Below are positions 47,678-56,576 of a DNA stretch of 64,000 nt, piece by piece. The position numbers and the translations under genes are program-made. Below the pieces are notes generated by a model. That model was not told where the DNA came from and searched no databases. It worked only from the letters and a program-made list of their open reading frames with translations. The stretch is from Hydractinia symbiolongicarpus (lineage: Eukaryota > Cnidaria > Hydrozoa > Anthoathecata > Hydractiniidae), in assembly GCF_029227915.1 (NCBI RefSeq), contig NC_079885.1, positions 5,952,001 through 6,016,000 on the forward strand, written 5' to 3'. How positions within the stretch are numbered: the stretch's first letter is position 1; every line of letters starts with the position of its first letter.

Positions 47678-48107
47678 ATGTCAAAACATATCGTTACTCA
47701 AGAAGAAGCACAAAAGCTGAGCCAAATCTCTTACCAACCCGAACACCTCTGGACCGGGAGAAAAGCTATCAAATTACTCTCCGAGCAGAGTGGTCTCTCA
47801 AAAAAGAAAATTATACATTGCCTTAGTCGGCAACATCTGTGGCTCAGACATATCAAGGGTCCGAAAAAGAACAATTACCCTCATTTCACCATAACGAGAC
47901 CCGATGAGATGCACCAGTTTGATCTCTTGTACATGCCCTATGACAAGCTGTATGGAAATAAATACAAGTACGTCCTGGCGGGAATCGATGTGGCCTCAAG
48001 GTATAAGGTAGCGAGACCTCTGAAGAGCAAGAAAGCTAGCGAGGTAGCGGAGCATCTCCGCGATATATACAAAGCCGGACCTCTACGATATCCGAGCATA
48101 TTCCAAT
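47678..48107 (+). pseudogene. Polinton integrase, copy A, truncated by the duplication
   Basis: Start after TATAATAA. It reads as the integrase at 53180 through the HTH/zinc-like N-terminal part and the first catalytic Asp (HQFDLLYMP), up to PSIFQ. It is then cut at the tandem-duplication junction, so the second Asp and the Glu are absent. It cannot be active. Confidence 0.85.
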
Positions 48108-48312
48108 CTAATAGTCCGTGATCCATGTAGTGTACCCATGTTCCATGCATTTCAAATTTTTTAGCGGGTTTTTCACGCTGTTTAATTTCACTTCGCAGAA
48201 AATGTTCTATTTCCTCTATTTTCTTTAATCTATAAATATGCCCCTCGTTATTCTCATGATCTGGAGCACTCGGTGGTAAGCTCGGGTATAATTTCATAAC
48301 ATCATCATTCAT
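48108..48312 (-). pseudogene. Membrane-protein gene, copy B, N-terminal 68 codons only
   Basis: Equivalent to the start of the 42162-42809 gene, with one substitution (KKFE for KKFG). It is cut at the duplication junction before the hydrophobic part and continues as antisense integrase sequence, giving a meaningless fusion frame to 47938. Confidence 0.85.
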
Positions 48313-48981
48313 TCATTCTATGAGTATAACCATCGTTAGTCCTACGAATGAAACGCTTTTATCATAATGATGTTTATCCGTCAACATAAACTCAAGGCGA
48401 TCAGTCGAACCTTTCAATCGAATATATACCGGGTTCTCAAAAGTCCATGTCAACATGTCTCCCCATTTATTTTCTTTTGTTGGAAGTACCGCTAGGGTTT
48501 TCGATTTTTTCCCATCCAATAGGGCATGGTTTTCATCTAATTGAGGGCAAACAAGTCGTAACCTGTGATATACATCAGTTTTGTAGAATGAATCGTAATC
48601 ACCCTTCATATAGTATTTTTCACTGGGATCATAGGGTAGACCTAATAGCTCTTGCAGTTGTCGATGAATCACCACCGTGTATCCGTTATTGACCCTAAGC
48701 CTGCATAGTCCATTTTTCAGAACAAACAGCTTAATCCTATCCTGTGCCTGACTGTTTACAATGGCCGCCAAATCCTCTATCCTATACAGGCCGTTCATGA
48801 TTTCAACCCTAATCTCCCTCTGGTCAGGCTCCACTTTCCGGATGGTGAAATCATTATTACTGTGGAGGTTCAACCATGTAGGTCGAATGCTAATTTGCTT
48901 AAGAGCTATCCTCGTGTCCTGCCCTAGGTAGTCCTCAAATATCGTAGGTTTATCTATATCCGTAACATACAGTTATTTTAT
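48313..48981 (-). pseudogene. Penton-like minor capsid candidate, copy B
   Basis: Identical to 42810-43478 apart from one residue (ENPVYIR for ENTVYIR). It shares the ATA at the start position and the stop at codon three, so both lesions predate the duplication. Confidence 0.6.
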
Positions 48982-48997
48982 CTTTTTTTAAAGAAAC

Positions 48998-50115
48998 ATG
49001 AATATATATATAGCTATAATCCCAATGCAAGGTACATCTCTAATAGAAGTGAGTGGCCTCTCGGTGTAACTAACTTGGAGCATCAGGACCTCTACGTGTC
49101 TACGACTCAGCACATTTACATAGCCTTCCCACAGTTCACCAAGTATCCCATCAAAGTTCCAACGACCTATCTCAATGATTCCGTGAGTGTAAATTGGAAG
49201 GGACAAGCCTTGGATTATTGGAATATCCAGATGAATTTCGCTTGTCATTGCGTGACAACGGCGTTGGGGATCTCTGCCAAGGACATGACAGGTTCCGTGC
49301 CTCTCGTTAACGCCATCTTTAAATTCCACATCTATTACCACGTGCGACGCATCCTCGCGAGGATGAAAGTACCCATGCCATACGAACAAGGATTTTCACA
49401 GTACGAAAACCCATACTCGAGCTCCGGATACGCCCAGTTATGCTGCGAATATGGTGTAGATCCTAATAGTCTCTACAAGTTCAAAGCCCTGGTATCATCG
49501 TTGACGAGTGGTAGATGGTGGCCGCAGGTTGATGGTGATTGGACCAAATTCATTATGCCAACAAGTAAAGGTCTGACATCGGAGGGCCTAACCAAGCTTA
49601 GTGAAAGTATACACGTTTACGTGATTTTACTACTAGGATCTCAAGCGAGTGCAAAGGCCTCAATCCTAGGCTCTAACGCCGACAACTATACAGCTAGACA
49701 GATCCTCCTGCAGAAATTTGAAGCCATGGTTCAACGTCAAGAGAATGTAGGCCAAGACATTAACGAGTATCAAAAGGTGCTCCAGTACGCACGAACTCCA
49801 GTAAACTTCGCCGTGATGCCCAGCGTGTACATGCTCCCAAGCGATATATCACTGAGGATCGGAAAGATTGTGGGGTATAACAATAACATTTTAATCGCGC
49901 CTTCTAACACAGGTGTGAGTGTGAAGCGAGACCTGAACATAGGTCATACTGTCAAACATAAGGCATCCTTCACCATACCTCGCCGTGATATCACAGACCA
50001 TGCGGCTGCCGCGCCCCTTTCCAAGAAAGTCCACAGGCAGCATGCGGATACCAAGGCCACCGTTATGACGTTGGGATTAGGAGTGATCCTCGCGATTATA
50101 TGGTTAAGGAGATAG
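48998..50115 (+). pseudogene. Conserved structural-type protein, copy B
   Basis: The 346 codons from 49075 to 50115 are identical in product to copy A, including the TA-repeat frameshift right after the start codon at 48998. Confidence 0.65.
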
Positions 50116-50164
50116 ATGTCATAGTTGTCTGATAAGCCAGTGGCTTACCAGAACGTTCACTACT

Positions 50165-51423
50165 CTACAATCTCTTCCCACTCCTCCTGTTACCTACATA
50201 CGCTACAACTATACCCACAGCACCTGTGATGTCCAGGTAGAGGTGTCTTGCTACATACTCCACAACTTTGGCAGCGACCCTGAAAAAGAACGACACCACG
50301 CTGCCAATGATTCCAGGAAGGGCTGCACCTGCCTTGCCTGCTAGGTATTTGAGAAATTTTCCAAGTCTCTCCAGCTGCTTTAGAACAAACCTTTTGCTAC
50401 CACCACCTCCTCCAGCACCTGCTGCTGCCCCACTACCTCCAGTGACGGCGAACACAATGGTAGAGACCAACAATGCAACAGCAGAAACGATACTAGCTAT
50501 AGTTATTCCTTGTTCCTTAAATATGATTGTCAGTTTATCCCGTAAGGATGTGTCGTCCTCAGCAATTTTCATCAGCTCGGACTTAATAGATCTCAGTTGC
50601 TTAAAAACCTCGGAGGCGAGTAGACCGTGCCTACCCAGCTCATCCGTCTTATCTTCCTTCAATTTCTTCAATTCATTCTCAAGATCATTAATATCCTGAA
50701 GCCTTCGTACCCCGGGCTTCTGCTTTTCAAGTTCTTTCAACTTACCCTCTTTCGTACTTATCTCGCAGATTTTCAATTTCGACCTTTAACTTTCTCTTAA
50801 CTTTCTTTCTCCGCGAACGAAGTATCTACATAACCCTCTATGTCACGAGCAAAATTTTGAATGCTATCAATTGTTTGAATTTCAATATCCTCTTTACCCC
50901 AAGTCTCATCACCCTTCTTAACAAGAACATCAACCTCCAGCGCAAGGTTCTGATCCTGTGTCTGACCACCATTATTGGGTGTAGAGACATACTTGGTGAA
51001 GCCCATATCGCTAATATCTTGAGCCGTAAGGCCATATTTGTGTAACGTACTTAATGCTAGGAACCCTGTCCCATTCTCCTTTGTAACTCTTATAACTTTG
51101 AAAAAAAGCTGTTCCCCTTCACGTGTAAAGCTACCCCTGGTGATATTGATATCTATCAGGGTTTTATCCAGAGGTCCCAGGTCTTGATTATTTAGATGTG
51201 TGTAGAAAGCACTTACCTCTTCCTCTAGTATAGATTTTGTTATTCTATTAAGTGTATCTCCCTGCTGCTCCGTCGTGGTATCTCTTGCTGGGCTGGATCC
51301 CTGCACGTCTTTGAGCCCACGGAACTCCTGCGGCACAAGGAGTTCACTAGGGACATTCTCGGGCCCAAGATCATCCATCTGAATACCTTCAAAGTCTCCT
51401 TCATATCCCGGATTATCTGTCAT
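50165..51423 (-). pseudogene. Coiled-coil and membrane protein, copy B
   Basis: Same organisation and same two frameshifts as 44662-45920. The C-terminal 203 codons are identical to copy A, while the N-terminal 208 codons show four amino-acid differences. The change in divergence lies within this gene. Confidence 0.6.
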
Positions 51424-51451
51424 TTATTTTCAAATAAACCACTATAAATAA

Positions 51452-52717
51452 ATGTCTGTTTTCGGAACAAAATTAGATCCGCACAAGGAGGTAAAAAGAT
51501 GATGGCGATGAAAGGCAAGAAACAGCGTGTCAAGGTGAGCCATGTCCCCTCCACGATTAACCAGAACGAAGATTTGCATGTGAATATTCCTAATATGGGG
51601 GAAAATAATATAATTTTTCCCGGTTCAATCAAGTTGCCGTTTGACTTGGAATTGACTGGCACAAACACCAAGCGTACTATAGTCTCTAATATCGGCAAAG
51701 CTTTGGTACAGAGCTTACGTTGAATGGTAATGAATTACAGAACATCGCCGACTATAATATCTTCGCAACATACAAGGACCTATGGCTGCCCAAATTTGAA
51801 CGTGATAACAACCTGATTTTAGAGGGCATAAATCCTAATGATAACACCGCTCTAATGGTGAAGACTAGCGGCCACGTGTGGAATGATGAAAAAAAGGCGA
51901 TTGCTGCGGCGTATGGTAATACGTTCTGTATACCCCTGGGTAAAATGTTCGAGTTGACGAGGGATATCCCGTTTTATCAGCCAGGCTTATACGATCGGCT
52001 TCAATTTGTCTTGCATTTTGCAAAATACGGTGACGTAATCAAAGATAGCGGTACACCAGCTGCGGGCTCTACAGGTGCAAAGCCAGCTGATGCCGCGTAC
52101 AAGATCACAAACATTTCGCTCGAATTTGATAAAGTGACCAACGAAGAATTAGCGAGTGCGATGATGTCGAGATATTCCCGTCTCGCGTAGCCCTATGAAA
52201 GGATCCTTCGCAGCAAGGTTGTGACTCTGAAAAAATCAGACACGAGTTACAACTTGCAAATCGATACTCCAGCCGCCAAGAGTCTTAAAGGTATACTACT
52301 GCTATTCAGGATCCCGGTGTAGCTAAAGACTATGCTGGTAACAATGAAAAATTCTACAACCCGAAGATCGAAAAAATCTCTAATACTATTGAAGGTCCAC
52401 CTAATGCATTGTATAGCCACGCGATGATGCCAAAGGACCACCTAGAGCAAGTAGCGGGGCTCTTCGGATCCCATGATTCTATCGTGACCATTGGTCAGTT
52501 CTTTACGGAGAGGTATGGGCTCTTTGTCGACTTCCGAGCCTCTCCCGACGATACACTGCACGGTTCAGGGCGACCTCTACAGAGGTTGAGCGACGGTATA
52601 ACTTTGCACATCACGAAGAAGGCGGATGGAACTGGGGATATCAAGTACTGCGTGTACTTGTTGATAGATGCTCAATTGAATATCCTAGGGGGTCGTTTTT
52701 ATTCAGTAGAATATTAA
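51452..52717 (+). pseudogene. Capsid protein candidate, copy B
   Basis: Start at 51452 (after TATAAATAA) or the in-frame ATG at 51499. It shares with copy A the frameshift near 51720 and the TAG at 52188. It keeps the five bases and the A-run lost in copy A, but has lost one T near 52304. Both copies are thus broken by different private lesions on top of shared ones. Confidence 0.65.
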
Positions 52718-52763
52718 GAACATCAAAATTTGTTTTTGTAGATTCAAGACCTACAAAATAAAC

Positions 52764-53159
52764 ATGGCAATCAGCGTCCTCGTAGCGGGTGCTGCTATAA
52801 ATGCATTAGCGTTCAGCGGATCAAATTTTCTGTTTTCAAAACTGTCAAGACATAGCGACGAAGAAAGGAAACGGCATAACCTTACCGTTGAAAAAATACA
52901 AGCTGCTCAAAGCCAATGGGTGCGGGATCGTCAAGCGAAGATCGATTGGTACAATCAGCAGCCGGAGCTTAAGCGTCAAGCTGGAGAAGGTTTGAAAGAG
53001 TTGGACGAAGGCCTGCGACAGTACTATATAGCAACGATCGAGAAGGCTCCCAAACTCTCCGACTACTATATACCCAGCAAACAACAAGCCGACGGAGAGT
53101 TGGCGTTCATTCTTAGTTCCATGGCTCTTTTGGGGTTCGTAGCGTACAAATGGATGTAA
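52764..53159 (+). CDS. Small membrane protein with central coiled coil, copy B
   Basis: 131 residues, intact, same as 47262-47657 with a few substitutions (for example EERKRH, QQPELK, SDYYIP, SSMALL). Start after CAAAATAAAC. Confidence 0.65.
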   Translation: MAISVLVAGAAINALAFSGSNFLFSKLSRHSDEERKRHNLTVEKIQAAQSQWVRDRQAKIDWYNQQPELKRQAGEGLKELDEGLRQYYIATIEKAPKLSDYYIPSKQQADGELAFILSSMALLGFVAYKWM

Positions 53160-53179
53160 TCGTTTTTGATATATAATAA

Positions 53180-54180
53180 ATGTCAAAACATATCGTTACT
53201 CAAGAAGAAGCACAAAAGCTGAGCCAAATCTCTTACCAACCCGAACACCTCTGGACCGGGAGAAAAGCTATCAAATTACTCTCCGAGCAGAGTGGTCTCT
53301 CAAAAAAGAAAATTATACATTGCCTTAGTCGGCAACATCTGTGGCTCAGACGTATCAAGGGTCCGAAAAAGATCAATTACCCTCATTTCACCATAACGAG
53401 ACCCGCTAAGATGCACCAGTTTGATCTCTTGTACATGCCCCATGACAAGCTGTATGGAAATAAATACAAGTGCGTCCTGGCTGGAATCGATGTGGCCTCA
53501 AGGTATAAGGTAGCGAGACCTCTGAAGAGCAAGAAAGCTAGCGAGGTAGCGGAGCATCTCCGCGATATATACAAAGCCGGACCTCTACGATATCCGTACA
53601 TATTCCAATGTGATAACGGCTCAGAATTCAAATCAGACGTGACAAAGTTGTTTGAAAGCAAAGGCGTAGAGATCAAGCGTGCTACAACTAAATATTACCA
53701 CAGTTTTACGGCGTTCGATGAGTCGTATAACAAGGTACTCGCGGAAAGATGTTTAAGCCTCAAGATGCCCAAGAATTGGTCAGTGATGAAACAAGTACCA
53801 CATGGGTGAAACACCTATATAATATTGTAAGAATTATGAATAATACCAAGACTGCTATGATTGGCATAAATCCAAGCAAAGCTATAAAGTCCGAGGAGGT
53901 CCCACTTGCAAAAAGCGAGGAATATCCCGATGAGAAACCTCTACCTGACGATGGCCTATACTTGTATCTGCTTCAGCCGGGAGAAGAGCACCAGGATGTA
54001 AGGAGACGTGCGACGGATCCCTATTGGAGCAAAAAGACGTACAGAATCGACCGTATTGCGACAGGTACGAGGTTGCTATACTATTTGGCAGATGGACCTG
54101 ATAAAAGCTTTGTGGCGGAAGAACTCATGTTGATTCCCGAGGATATTGGATTACCTCCGGAGTATGTTAAGGAATGGTAA
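53180..54180 (+). pseudogene. Polinton integrase (retroviral-type, DD35E), copy B, one frameshift
   Basis: Start after TATAATAA. An N-terminal helical part (LWTGRKAIKLLSEQSGLSKKKI) precedes the RNase-H-fold catalytic core. The core has Asp in HQFDLLYMP, Asp in QCDNGSEFKSDV and Glu in AFDESYNK, with 35 residues between the last two. The C-terminal end has the chromo-like DPYWSKKTYRID block found in Polinton integrases. One frameshift near 53750 separates the core from this C-terminal part. The family inserts the linear element into the genome, producing 6-bp duplications. It is convergent with the Bro-N gene. Confidence 0.9.
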
Positions 54181-54197
54181 ATTTCTCGAGTCTGAGG

Positions 54198-54256
54198 GCC
54201 ATTTCACCGGTTCCCGCGCTACGGGGGAACCACTCAGTTGCCACTTATGAGTGTAA
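54198..54256 (-). repeat. Displaced 59-bp copy of a Bro-N gene segment
   Basis: About 59 bases closely match 54902-54960, which lies inside the Bro-N gene, in the same orientation. It encodes the HKWQLSGSP..PVKW peptide in both places. Here it lies in the short gap between the integrase and Bro-N genes. Confidence 0.8.
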
Positions 54257-54284
54257 TTTTTGTGGCTTTGATAACCCACAAAAA
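54257..54284. terminator. Hairpin between convergent genes
   Basis: Arms TTTTTGTGG (54257-54265) and CCACAAAAA (54276-54284) with a 10-base loop lie between the 3' ends of the integrase (+) and Bro-N gene (-). The A/T-rich outer stem could serve as a 3'-end signal for both. Confidence 0.4.
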
Positions 54285-54297
54285 AACCCACGCGTCT

Positions 54298-55109
54298 TTA
54301 ATCTTCTAATGCTGGATCACGTAGGTCGTATAAGTCGTCTCTGGTAAGATCAATAAGCCTGAAGTGGCATATGTATCGCTCCATATGGCCTTCTTCCTCG
54401 AACGTATTAAAGGCATGCATACCATTTGCATTATCTATAACGACTATTTCTTCCGAATTCGGAAATTGAACCTTTATCCACCTCCTTTTCTGTAAAATAC
54501 CACACCTTTGTACACGGGCGCAATAGTAGGGAAGATGATGGTATGTTTGTGAAAAATCATGATAACATTATCCTTGCCCGCATCATGGGTATGTGGCACA
54601 TATCTTTGACGGAGTCCCGCAATTTCCAATGTTTTGAGATCAAGCTGGTGTTCTCTCTCCTGAAGATCCTCCTCAAGGTTTGCGATAGTTACGTCCCTTT
54701 CCTGAAGATCATCGCTAAGCAGCGCTATCGTCATATCTCTATCTTCAATAGCTTGACGGTGTAGTTGCTCACGGATTTTGTGGAACATTGTATTGCAACA
54801 ATATTTTCTGAACCCTTTCGCTTTAGGCTGTTGGCTTCCAAACACCAATTCGTACATACCCTCCTCATTGATGTAGAGATCATATTTTTGTAAATCCAAT
54901 AGCCATTTCACCGGTTTTCCCGTAGCGGGGGAACCACTCAGTTGCCACTTATGAGCGTAAATTTCTAGGCTACAATGGTTGTGGTTGGTATCAGATGTTT
55001 TCTTCTTATATTCTAACGCCTGGACTACTTCCTTGGCCCTAATCCAAGGGCGGCCGTTGATAGTTATGGTATGTAACTGGATATTATTAAATTCAACAAG
55101 ACAAGACAT
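54298..55109 (-). pseudogene. Bro-N domain protein with coiled coil, one frameshift
   Basis: The start at 55109 (MSCLVEFNN) is chosen because GAAATAAAC precedes it; the frame is open further upstream. The N-terminal 100 residues are a Bro-N domain (IQLHTITINGRPWIRAKEVV, YINEEGMYELVFGSQ, AKGFRKY), a DNA-binding module of baculovirus, phage and giant-virus regulators. A coiled coil follows (DRDMTIALLSDDLQERDVTI..). Near 54480-54500 the frame shifts. The C-terminal domain continues in another frame (FPNSEEIVVIDNANGMHAF .. YICHFRLIDLTRDDL) to the stop at 54298. About 265 residues if whole. Likely a transcription or replication regulator of the element. Confidence 0.75.
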
Positions 55110-55116
55110 GTTTATT

Positions 55117-55308
55117 TCAAATATTGGTTCCAACCAGGGTCCATATAATTAGGACAGATATGAAAAAATATTTAGTATTCTGTTCCCTTTCTAATACATC
55201 ATGAAGCTCTTTGTCAAGGGCCTCTAATTGAGATTTAAGGTAGGGTATGCGATTAAGCTCCTCATGGCAAGCAGCCAGCTGATTTTCCAATGCTCTGATA
55301 TATGAGAT
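55117..55308 (-). pseudogene. Small tail-anchored coiled-coil protein
   Basis: A 63-codon frame begins ISYIRALENQLAACHEELNR, has a Leu-heptad helix and ends in a hydrophobic tail (YFFISVLIIWTLVGTNI). The position expected for the start codon, directly after AAAATAAAT, reads ATC. The frame begins three bases after the ATPase stop and ends eight bases before the Bro-N start, so it fits the compact gene row exactly. I recognise no family. Confidence 0.5.
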
Positions 55309-55310
55309 AT

Positions 55311-55910
55311 TTATTTTAGAACACTCCAGGCTCTAGTGTATTCTAATCTAATATAAAAACACGCGTGCTTGGACCCCTTCAACCGAGCCTTAATAGGATT
55401 CCAGTCGTCTATCAGGCTGGTCTCTTGATCCAGCAAAACAAGATCACTTTTCTCATGCGGGTACCAGAGGAATAACTGCTACTTTTGTCTCCTCAGATTT
55501 TTGGGAATCGCGGTATACGATTGAGTAATGAGCCAGAGACTGTGCTTTCGATGTCTACCACTGATCGCTAATTCTAATAGCGGTTGTCGACGCTTATCCA
55601 GCGATCCATCAACGATCATATTATCGACGTTGAATAATGTCTCTTCACCTGCCAGCAGAGACGACAGTTTTTCGATCCATTCAAATAACTAGTCCTTCGG
55701 GTTAATTAGGAATACGTATGGATCTTGCCACAGCGCTGCTCTATCCAAGTAAGTCCTATTCCATCGGAGAGTAGGGCAGAGTATAACAATATTATGGAAA
55801 TGTCCTCGATACTCATGCTCAAGCAGGTCCAGAACTCTTTGAGTTTTACCACACGACGTAGGGTCGGTAAATATTGTAGTGCACGGATCTTTAACGATGT
55901 CTAGAGTCAT
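55311..55910 (-). pseudogene. Genome-packaging ATPase (FtsK/HerA-type), two in-frame stops
   Basis: Start at 55910 after GAATAA. 199 codons stay in one frame with two TAG stops, after LINPKD (about 55689) and after LRRQK (about 55480). The Walker A region reads DPTSCGKTQ, with Asp where the first Gly is usual. The Walker B-type block is NVDNMIVDG, and sensor-like motifs LAISGRHRKHSLWLITQSY follow. This is the Polinton/adenovirus-like A32-type packaging ATPase, which drives DNA into capsids. It lies between the tail-anchored gene and the palindrome at 55921. Confidence 0.85.
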
Positions 55911-55920
55911 TTATTCTTCA

Positions 55921-55940
55921 TGTATACCACGTGGTATACA
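55921..55940. promoter_or_regulatory. Perfect 20-bp palindrome upstream of the ATPase gene
   Basis: TGTATACCACGTGGTATACA contains an E-box core (CACGTG) and is followed by a partial repeat (ggtatacacgaa). It lies 11 bases upstream of the ATPase start codon. It could be a binding site for a regulator such as the Bro-N protein. Confidence 0.5.
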
Positions 55941-56032
55941 CGAAATTTGGTATACACGAAAACATGTGCGCACTTTTTCGGGACTATACTCGGGGGCAAC
56001 CACCCTTTACTCACTGCCATCTCACGACTTCC

Positions 56033-56218
56033 TCATCTAGCTGTAAAATAGACCACCATCTTCATAATGTCACTGGTATCCAGCCTAGTACTAGGACTTG
56101 AGATCCCAAGGAATTTCTTCCCAACCATGGCATATCCAATTGTGAACCCGAGATCCACGACTGTCTCATATATCATGTCTATAATCTCCTTTTGCTGAGG
56201 GGTAACATTAGAACTCAT
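56033..56218 (-). CDS. Small Polinton protein of unknown function, 61 residues
   Basis: Start at 56218 after CCTATAATAAAC, the best example of the start motif. The 61-residue product has a hydrophobic-leaning stretch (VVDLGFTIGYAMVGKKFLGI) and a helical remainder. It may be a shortened form, because the stop at 56033 lies 122 bases before the ATPase start in an otherwise tightly packed region. Confidence 0.45.
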   Translation of the reverse strand: MSSNVTPQQKEIIDMIYETVVDLGFTIGYAMVGKKFLGISSPSTRLDTSDIMKMVVYFTAR

Positions 56219-56231
56219 GTTTATTATAGGT

Positions 56232-56576
56232 CTATCTCATACGAAAACTATCAATATCTGGCTTAGGCTCCTGCCTAACGCTTGGTTGCTGAGCCACTGC
56301 AGGAAGCTGCTGTGTACTTGCGGGTCTCTTACGGATAAAATATATGACACCTCCAATACATACGATTATTGCAATAAGGCCTCCACCAATATATAGACCA
56401 CTTCCTGACTGTATAGAACTGGTTTTGAGTGGATGTTGTACAGCGCCCTCTTGTTGCTTTAGATCTTCTTTCCTCTTCTTCATTAGTGCCGCCAATTTGT
56501 GACCCTGTGCGACTCTCCACGGATGCTTTACTGGTTTTGTAATAACCCTCTGTTCTTGCGATTGTTCAGTGCTTAT
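56232..56576 (-). pseudogene. Single-pass membrane protein, start codon changed
   Basis: The frame is open from 56576 to 56232 (114 residues). The expected start codon, overlapping the polymerase stop, reads ATA. A shorter version could start at the ATG of 56480 or at 56495. The N-terminal part is basic (ITKPVKHPWRVAQGHKLAAL), and a clear membrane helix follows (GLYIGGGLIAIIVCIGGVIYF) with a positively charged inner end and a Gln/Pro-rich tail. Its place behind the polymerase gene with a four-base overlap suggests co-transcription. Confidence 0.5.

Larger units (their letters stand above)
42605..48107. repeat. Tandem duplication, copy A (5.5 kb)
   Basis: Copy A is repeated directly at 48108-53610 with an offset of 5503 bases, changing to 5508 and then 5502 after small indels beyond 45900. 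The unit starts within the 42162 membrane gene and ends within the integrase. So copy A has the complete membrane gene and a truncated integrase, and copy B the reverse. The two are almost identical up to about 45455 and differ clearly after that. Confidence 0.95.
48108..53610. repeat. Tandem duplication, copy B (5.5 kb)
   Basis: Second direct copy of 42605-48107. The junction at 48107/48108 joins integrase sequence to the middle of the membrane gene with little or no shared sequence, as in non-homologous joining. Copy B carries its own indels in the capsid gene. Confidence 0.95.

Noticed and set aside
47938-48312. 124-codon minus-strand fusion frame
   Set aside because: It crosses the duplication junction, joining a truncated membrane gene to antisense integrase sequence.
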